A DNA stretch of 35,871 nt from CAWJEL01 sp964647255. Its GTDB lineage: Bacteria > Chloroflexota > Anaerolineae > CG2-30-64-16. Location of the stretch: contig CAZYGI010000037.1 in assembly GCA_964647255.1 (NCBI GenBank), positions 1 through 35,871 on the forward strand, written 5' to 3'. Numbering within the stretch: the stretch's first letter is position 1; the number at the start of each line of letters is the position of its first letter. Below are positions 31,743 to 35,871 of the stretch, piece after piece. Made by a program: the position numbers and the translations under genes. A model generated the notes under the pieces. It ran no database searches. It was not told the origin of the DNA and was given only the letters and a program-made list of their open reading frames with translations.

Positions 31743-32069
31743 TCAGGCCAGCACGCCGTGCCGGGTGAGCCAGTCGCGCAGTTGGGTGCGCGACGCCTCG
31801 GTGATCAGGCTGCCGCGATCAACGCCGCGCGGGTTGGCGCCTGCGGCAAGGAGCGCCGGAGATTCGTACGGCAGCACGCTGTCATCTTCCGCGAGGACCA
31901 CGGTGGGCACGCTCTCAAACCCGACCCAGCCCCGCAGACGCGCCGCGGCGTCTTTGTCTTCTTTGATGTTGATGAACGTCGCCGGAACGCCCCACTCGCG
32001 CAGTGCGCTCTGGGTGTCCTGGCTCATGTAGCACCATGGCGACATGTAGACAACAACCTGCTTGCTCAT
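31743..32069 (-). CDS. Glutaredoxin/thioredoxin-fold protein with single active-site Cys
   Basis: A 108-residue redox-fold protein. VVVYMSPWCYMSQDTQSAL carries the active-site turn with only one cysteine (C13-Y-M-S), in place of the CPYC of dithiol glutaredoxins. FESVPTVVLAEDDSVL holds the cis-proline, and an extra helix of about 30 residues follows. AGGAG 6-8 nt upstream supports ATG 32069. It may work as a monothiol reductant or as a structural redox protein. It lies upstream of the hydrolase gene (96-nt gap) and divergent from the LysM gene. Confidence 0.8.
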   Translation of the reverse strand: MSKQVVVYMSPWCYMSQDTQSALREWGVPATFINIKEDKDAAARLRGWVGFESVPTVVLAEDDSVLPYESPALLAAGANPRGVDRGSLITEASRTQLRDWLTRHGVLA

Positions 32070-32093
32070 GATCTCCTCCCCTCAAAAGGCAGC

Positions 32094-32123
32094 TTGGTTT
32101 TTCGTCGGCGCCTGGTGTATAAT
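32094..32123 (+). promoter_or_regulatory. Promoter of the LysM protein gene
   Basis: TTGGTT (32094-32099) and a perfect TATAAT (32118-32123) are separated by 18 bp. The start of transcription would fall near 32130, giving a leader of about 50 nt with AAGGAG (32169-32174) before ATG 32182. The region is shared with the divergent glutaredoxin-like gene. Confidence 0.6.
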
Positions 32124-32181
32124 GCGCCTCGATTGGAGGGCATTGTACTCGCTCTCAGTCAAGTTTCCAAAGGAGCATCCC

Positions 32182-34065
32182 ATGATGATCAACAAGTCCC
32201 GGCGGTCGCCGTCACGCTTCCTCGCGTTGGTCGGGCTGACCCTCCTGGTCAGTTTGCTGGCAATGCTGCCCGTCGCGTCGGCCGACGGCGGCGATCCGAC
32301 ACCGGCGCCGACCACCTATATCGTGCAGCCGGGCGACACCTGGAACACGGTCTCCGCCAGCACCGGCGCCACCGTCCCTGAACTGATCCGCCTGAACCCC
32401 CAGGCTGTTCACCCGCACTACTGGCTGTGGGTGGGCGATCGGTTGCAGATCCCCGCCCTGCCGCCGGCCACGTCCGAAGGCTACTGGCGCCTGGTCAGGC
32501 CGGGCGACACATGGGGTTCGCTGGCGACGGCCAGCGGCGTCTCGATGGAAGCACTCTGGGATGCCAACCCCAGCCTCTTGGATTGGCAGCGCTGGCTGTA
32601 TGTCGGGCAGCGCGTCTGGATTCCGGCGGCGCCGCCGGCTGCGGCCTCAGTCGCAGCCCAGGCCGCAGCCGAGGCGGTCGCAGGCGCCCTGGCGGGCGCA
32701 GCGGCGCCGTCCACCGCCGCGCCCGCGGCCACACCGGCTGCCGAGGGCCAGGCCACCGCAGCAGCCCCGGCGACAGAGGCTACGCCGCCCGCGGAGACGC
32801 CAGCGGCGATCACGGTGACCGTGACCATGACGACCACGGCCGCGGCTGTGGCGGCGCCTTCGGCCACCCCCGCGGCGGCTACACCGATCGAACCGACTGC
32901 GACGGCGACGGCTGCTCCGATCCCGGCGCCTTCGGCCACGCCCGCGGCGGCTGCACCGGCCCAGCCAACCGCCACCCTGGCTGCCGCCAGCCTGGCCAAA
33001 CCACAGGCCGCCGGGTGTCCCGCGGTGCTCGCAGGCTATCCGGATGCGATCACAGCGTATCTGAACGACAAGGCGCATACGCCGGACGGCCTGAAGACGT
33101 GGCTGGCCTCCTGTAACGCGGTAGCCCAGGGACAGGCCGGCGTGACGGTGGCCGCGCTGCAATCGGCAAAGAGCGCGGATGTCGTCGTCGCCATCGCCGA
33201 CCCGGCCGGCGCGGCGGCGGAGGCGAAGGGAACGCTGCTGGTCTACCACGCGCAGGCGGCGGGCGGCTACACGCTGGCGAAACAGGTGGACGGAGAGGGC
33301 GCAGTCGCGCTGCTGAAGACGGGCGACATCAACGCAGACGGCAAGTCGGATCTTGTCTGGACGGACACGACCTGCGGCGCACACACCTGCACGTCCACCC
33401 TGCATGTGGATAGCTGGGACGGCAAGGCGTATCAATCCTGGATCGAGGGCAGCCCTAAGCTGACCTCGGCGGATTACGCGTTCATGGACGTCTCGGCGGC
33501 CGGCGCCGGGCAGGAAATCCTGATCAACGGCGGGCTGATCGGCTCGGCGGGGGCCGGACCGCAGCGCGGCTGGACCGAGACGTACGCCTCACCCAACGGC
33601 GGGCCCTACAAGCGCATCGAAAAGACCTACGAGAAGTCGCCCTGCCTGTACCACGCCATCCTGGACGCGGACTCGGCGCTCAGCGACTGGGCAACGCAAG
33701 GTTTCGAGCCGGCGATTACGGCATACCAGACAGCCCTGGCGGATCAAACCTTGACCGCCTGCTGGACGCTCCAGAATGAGGTCGGCATGCTGCGGGACTA
33801 TGCCCAGTTCCGGCTCGTAGTCGCCCAGGTTGCCGGCGGCGAGGCCGCGCTCGGCGAGGAAGCCGCCGGGAAGATCAACGCTGCGGCCGTGAAAGGCCTC
33901 GCGCAGGCCTTTTTGAAGAGCTACAAGGCCTCCGGCAGCGTGATCCAGGCGTGCCGGGACACGACAGACTACGCCAAGGCCCATCCCGACGCCTGGCAAT
34001 TCATGGCGGATTGGGGCTACGCCAACCCGACCTTCACGGTGGACGAGGTCTGCCCGTTGAAGTAG
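32182..34065 (+). CDS. Secreted protein with two LysM domains
   Basis: A 627-residue exported protein that likely binds peptidoglycan or another glycan. A signal peptide (about 1-34, LLVSLLAMLPVASA) precedes two LysM domains: YIVQPGDTWNTVSAST (from 45) and RLVRPGDTWGSLATASG (from 101), each ending in a (V)G(D/Q)R(L/V)xIP motif. A long Ala/Pro/Thr linker (about 150-280) has internal repeats such as APSATPAAA. The C-terminal part (about 282-627) is cysteine-rich and unrecognised, with an FG-GAP-like stretch (GDINADGKSDLVWTD). ATG 32182 with AAGGAG upstream is the start; the first ATG in frame (32062) has no signal. It stands alone between its promoter and a terminator. Confidence 0.88.
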   Translation: MMINKSRRSPSRFLALVGLTLLVSLLAMLPVASADGGDPTPAPTTYIVQPGDTWNTVSASTGATVPELIRLNPQAVHPHYWLWVGDRLQIPALPPATSEGYWRLVRPGDTWGSLATASGVSMEALWDANPSLLDWQRWLYVGQRVWIPAAPPAAASVAAQAAAEAVAGALAGAAAPSTAAPAATPAAEGQATAAAPATEATPPAETPAAITVTVTMTTTAAAVAAPSATPAAATPIEPTATATAAPIPAPSATPAAAAPAQPTATLAAASLAKPQAAGCPAVLAGYPDAITAYLNDKAHTPDGLKTWLASCNAVAQGQAGVTVAALQSAKSADVVVAIADPAGAAAEAKGTLLVYHAQAAGGYTLAKQVDGEGAVALLKTGDINADGKSDLVWTDTTCGAHTCTSTLHVDSWDGKAYQSWIEGSPKLTSADYAFMDVSAAGAGQEILINGGLIGSAGAGPQRGWTETYASPNGGPYKRIEKTYEKSPCLYHAILDADSALSDWATQGFEPAITAYQTALADQTLTACWTLQNEVGMLRDYAQFRLVVAQVAGGEAALGEEAAGKINAAAVKGLAQAFLKSYKASGSVIQACRDTTDYAKAHPDAWQFMADWGYANPTFTVDEVCPLK

Positions 34066-34081
34066 CGGGTCACGTCCGGAG

Positions 34082-34122
34082 AAAACAAACAGCGGGGGCA
34101 TCACGCCTCCGCTGTTTGTTTT
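34082..34122. terminator. Intrinsic terminator after LysM gene
   Basis: AAAACAAACAGCGG and CCGCTGTTTGTTTT are perfect 14-bp arms with an inner GGC/GCC pair and a loop ATCAC. A T-rich end on one side and A-rich on the other allow it to serve both the plus-strand LysM gene and minus-strand transcripts from the right. Confidence 0.85.
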
Positions 34123-34246
34123 GGGTGTATTCAAAGCGAGTCACGAGCACGCCGAGCGCAACCCGGCGTCGTGTGCCGGGCGGAACTGAGTTTGAAGTTA
34201 CCCTTTGTTTTCTCCCAGTCTGCGTTCGATTTCTGCGTCCCATTCC

Positions 34247-34543
34247 TCAGGCCGCGGCCAGCAGATCCTCCGCCATGCCGATATAGCGCCGGGCGGTTTC
34301 GACATCCCCGGCCAGGAGATAGCTGCCGGCCAGCCGCGCCATGCTCCGCACTTCGCTGCCGTTGGAGAAGCGCGAGAGACGGCTGATCGTCGCGCGCAGC
34401 GCCGCTTTCTCCCCAGCGAGCATTCGGCCCGCATCGGCCTCCACGATCAGCCCTTCGTCGGTCACGTTATCCGGCCGGCCGCTGCGTAGATGCCAGCTTG
34501 CGACCTCGCTGGGCCGGCGCGGAGGGATCGTCGCCGCGCTCAT
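34247..34543 (-). CDS. Small helical protein, possibly frameshifted at its end
   Basis: A 98-residue protein of unknown function. Its second half (GSEVRSMARLAGSYLLAGDV, ETARRYIGMAEDLLAAA) resembles a TPR-like helix pair. ATG 34543 overlaps the stop of the upstream membrane protein gene by 4 nt. Immediately past its stop another frame reads RPEEWDAEIERRLGENKG to a stop at 34198. That has the look of a natural charged C-terminus, so one base may have been gained or lost near 34250. Otherwise 34123-34246 holds no gene that I can support. Confidence 0.6.
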   Translation of the reverse strand: MSAATIPPRRPSEVASWHLRSGRPDNVTDEGLIVEADAGRMLAGEKAALRATISRLSRFSNGSEVRSMARLAGSYLLAGDVETARRYIGMAEDLLAAA

Positions 34544-35409
34544 TTGGGTTCGTTCGGCGCCTTCGGCTGCTGCTCGATCAGCTTGTAAATGTCCACCTCC
34601 GGCGCGGGCGCCGGCCTGGCGCCCGGCTCGGCGGCGGGTTTGGCTGCGGCCGGTTCCGGCGCAGGCGGCAGCGCGCTCGTCACGGACGCACCACTGGCCG
34701 TCGCCGGAGCGTCATAGGCGGGCGCCGGCTTGGCTGCGGCCGCCGGTTTCGCCACCCCAGCCGGCCGGCGCACGATCGCCAGCACCAGGAACGCCAGCGC
34801 CGCAACGATCAGAAGGACCGGCCACCATCGCCCCAGGAACGCCGGCAGCTTCACGGCGCTCACCGCAGTCACCAGGCCAAGCAGCATCAACCAACCCGCC
34901 GGCACGATGGCCCACCGGGTGTCGGTCTGGCCGAAGCGCACCAGGTAGAGCAACAGGAACACCAAACCTAGCCCCGCCAGCAGCGCTGCAGTCCAGATTG
35001 CGGCGCTCAACTGCGTGCGCAGGCCGATGAGCAGGCTCACCACCGTCAGCACGCCCGCGGGGATCGCCGCCCACCAGAAATCGCCCCGCTTCAGCAGCAG
35101 CGCCCAGAAGCTCAGCGCGACGCCGAACAGCACGATGGCGCCGGCCCAGTTGCCCAATGCGATCTTCTGCGAATCGAGCGCGATCACCGCGCCCGCGGCA
35201 AGCAGGGTGAAGCCTGGGACCACCCGCCACCACCGGCCGCGATCCACAAAGAACCAGATAATGAACGCCAGGCCGATTAGCGCGAACAGCCCGCCCCAAA
35301 TCAACGTGCCGTACGAGCCAAAGACGCCCAGGTTGTTCAAGAGGAGATAGACGCCCGCCAAGAGCAAAAAGAGCATCCAACCGAACCGGGAAAGAAACCG
35401 GTTGAACAT
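34540..35409 (-). CDS. Multi-pass membrane protein with Ala/Pro-rich tail
   Basis: A 289-residue integral membrane protein. About seven to eight hydrophobic helices occupy residues 10-210. The N-terminal part (LFLLLAGVYLLLNNLGVFG, then LIWGGLFALIGLAFIIWFF) resembles DUF5668/LiaF-like membrane modules. The rest (about 215-289) is an Ala/Pro/Lys-rich tail ending VDIYKLIEQQPKAPNEPK. GGAGGT 5 nt before ATG 35409 fixes the start; longer in-frame reading reaches only into the neighbouring gene. It is followed with a 4-nt overlap by the small helical protein. Function is unknown; an envelope-stress link is only a family-level guess. Confidence 0.8.
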   Translation of the reverse strand: MFNRFLSRFGWMLFLLLAGVYLLLNNLGVFGSYGTLIWGGLFALIGLAFIIWFFVDRGRWWRVVPGFTLLAAGAVIALDSQKIALGNWAGAIVLFGVALSFWALLLKRGDFWWAAIPAGVLTVVSLLIGLRTQLSAAIWTAALLAGLGLVFLLLYLVRFGQTDTRWAIVPAGWLMLLGLVTAVSAVKLPAFLGRWWPVLLIVAALAFLVLAIVRRPAGVAKPAAAAKPAPAYDAPATASGASVTSALPPAPEPAAAKPAAEPGARPAPAPEVDIYKLIEQQPKAPNEPK

Positions 35410-35431
35410 AGACACCTCCGTTTCTCTGCTT

Positions 35432-35758
35432 CTACCGCTGCCAGCCCTGCCGTTGCGCCTCCCGCCAGGCAAGGATGGTTTGCGCCAAAAATGCCACTGC
35501 GAGAAAGATCCACAGGATGCGCTCCCAAGCGCGAGCAGCGCCCCAGCCCAGGCTGGCCGAAAAGAGGAGCAAGCCAAGCGACGCGGGCACGGCGAAGGCC
35601 GGCCAGGTCAGCGCGCGCCAGATGCGCACCCCGCGCCCGGCAGCCAGCCAACTGACGTAGCTGAATGCAGCCAGAACGACGCTCAGCCCCAGGATCCACA
35701 GGGCATTACGGATAAGAGCAGGCCAGTCAATGAGGTCCATGAATGACGATTCGCTCAT
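35432..35758 (-). CDS. Small membrane protein
   Basis: A 108-residue protein with about four hydrophobic segments (ALWILGLSVVLAAFSYVSWL, ALTWPAFAVPASLGLLLF, WERILWIFLAVAFLAQTIL among them) and a basic C-terminus. ATG 35758 is chosen because it overlaps the stop of the upstream partial gene by ATGA; ATG 35740 is an alternative. It precedes the larger membrane protein by 22 nt. I recognise no family. Confidence 0.7.
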   Translation of the reverse strand: MSESSFMDLIDWPALIRNALWILGLSVVLAAFSYVSWLAAGRGVRIWRALTWPAFAVPASLGLLLFSASLGWGAARAWERILWIFLAVAFLAQTILAWREAQRQGWQR

Positions 35759-35871
35759 TCGCCCGGCAGATACCCCCGCGCGGCCAGCCACGCCACTGCG
35801 CCGGTCAGATCCGGCTCGAAGACGACATCGGCGCGGGCGCGCAAGAGGGGCGACTTCGGGGCCACTGCGAC
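35755..35871 (-). CDS. C-terminal end of an upstream gene (partial)
   Basis: The last 38 codons of a minus-strand gene that begins beyond the window. It ends ADVVFEPDLTGAVAWLAARG followed by YLPGE, and its TGA overlaps the next ATG. An ARADVVFEPD-type ending with a closing helix is seen in HAD-type phosphatases (ADYVTxSNDEDGVA), but the piece is too short to be sure. Confidence 0.55.
   Translation of the reverse strand, partial: VAVAPKSPLLRARADVVFEPDLTGAVAWLAARGYLPGE

Overview
The window is GC-rich, tightly packed bacterial chromosome. It most resembles Chloroflexota (Anaerolineae-like). The clues are the Ala/Pro/Thr-rich linker behind the solute-binding lipoprotein's lipobox, a TIR-NACHT-FGE protein, and several 7-bp-period tandem repeats in and between genes. 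This placement is inference; no rRNA or other marker gene is present. I saw no tRNA, rRNA, CRISPR array, transposase, integrase or phage gene.

Layout. (1) 49-6527, minus strand: a TIR-NACHT-FGE STAND-type protein, pgl and zwf (first two steps of the oxidative pentose phosphate pathway), a small membrane protein and a THEP1-type NTPase. (2) 6795-9271, plus: fabF and fabH overlapping by ATGA. (3) 9286-11621, minus: a GHMP sugar-1-kinase overlapping a GalU-like nucleotidyltransferase, probably a sugar to sugar-1-P to NDP-sugar pair. (4) 11750-26467, plus: a long sugar-catabolic island behind a near-consensus promoter (TTGACA-17-TAGAAT). It runs: frameshifted RpiR regulator, MtnA-like isomerase, MtnK-like kinase, DhaK, DhaL, ABC sugar importer (lipoprotein, double ATPase, two permeases), beta-hydroxyacid dehydrogenase, palindromic element, FGGY kinase, RuBisCO-like protein (RLP), xylose-isomerase-like TIM barrel, hairpin. 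The last three genes overlap by GTGA. (5) 26500-32069, minus: a relic of a SorC-type regulator, E2 and fused alpha-beta E1 of a 2-oxoacid/acetoin dehydrogenase, a DODA-type dioxygenase, an isochorismatase-like hydrolase and a glutaredoxin-like protein. (6) 32094-34122, plus: a secreted LysM protein with its own promoter and a perfect-stem terminator. (7) 34247-35871, minus: a small helical protein, two membrane proteins and the end of an upstream gene, all chained by short overlaps or tight spacing.

The most promising candidate for an undescribed system is the island at 11.7-26.5 kb. It holds three different kinase families (MtnK, DhaKL, FGGY), an MtnA-like aldose-1-phosphate isomerase, a beta-hydroxyacid dehydrogenase and an RLP that lacks several RuBisCO catalytic residues, all beside one importer. 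It lacks the other enzymes of the methionine salvage pathway. The order dehydrogenase, kinase, RLP recalls the logic of D-apiose/apionate catabolism, where an RLP decarboxylates a phosphorylated 3-oxo acid, but the kinase family differs and the substrate cannot be read from sequence.

Secondary points of interest are the in-frame heptad-repeat hairpin inside the FGE domain of the TIR-NACHT protein, a cloverleaf-like palindromic element at about 22.6-22.75 kb, heptad repeats inside and beside the E2 gene, and two probable frameshifts or relics of regulators flanking the sugar island.
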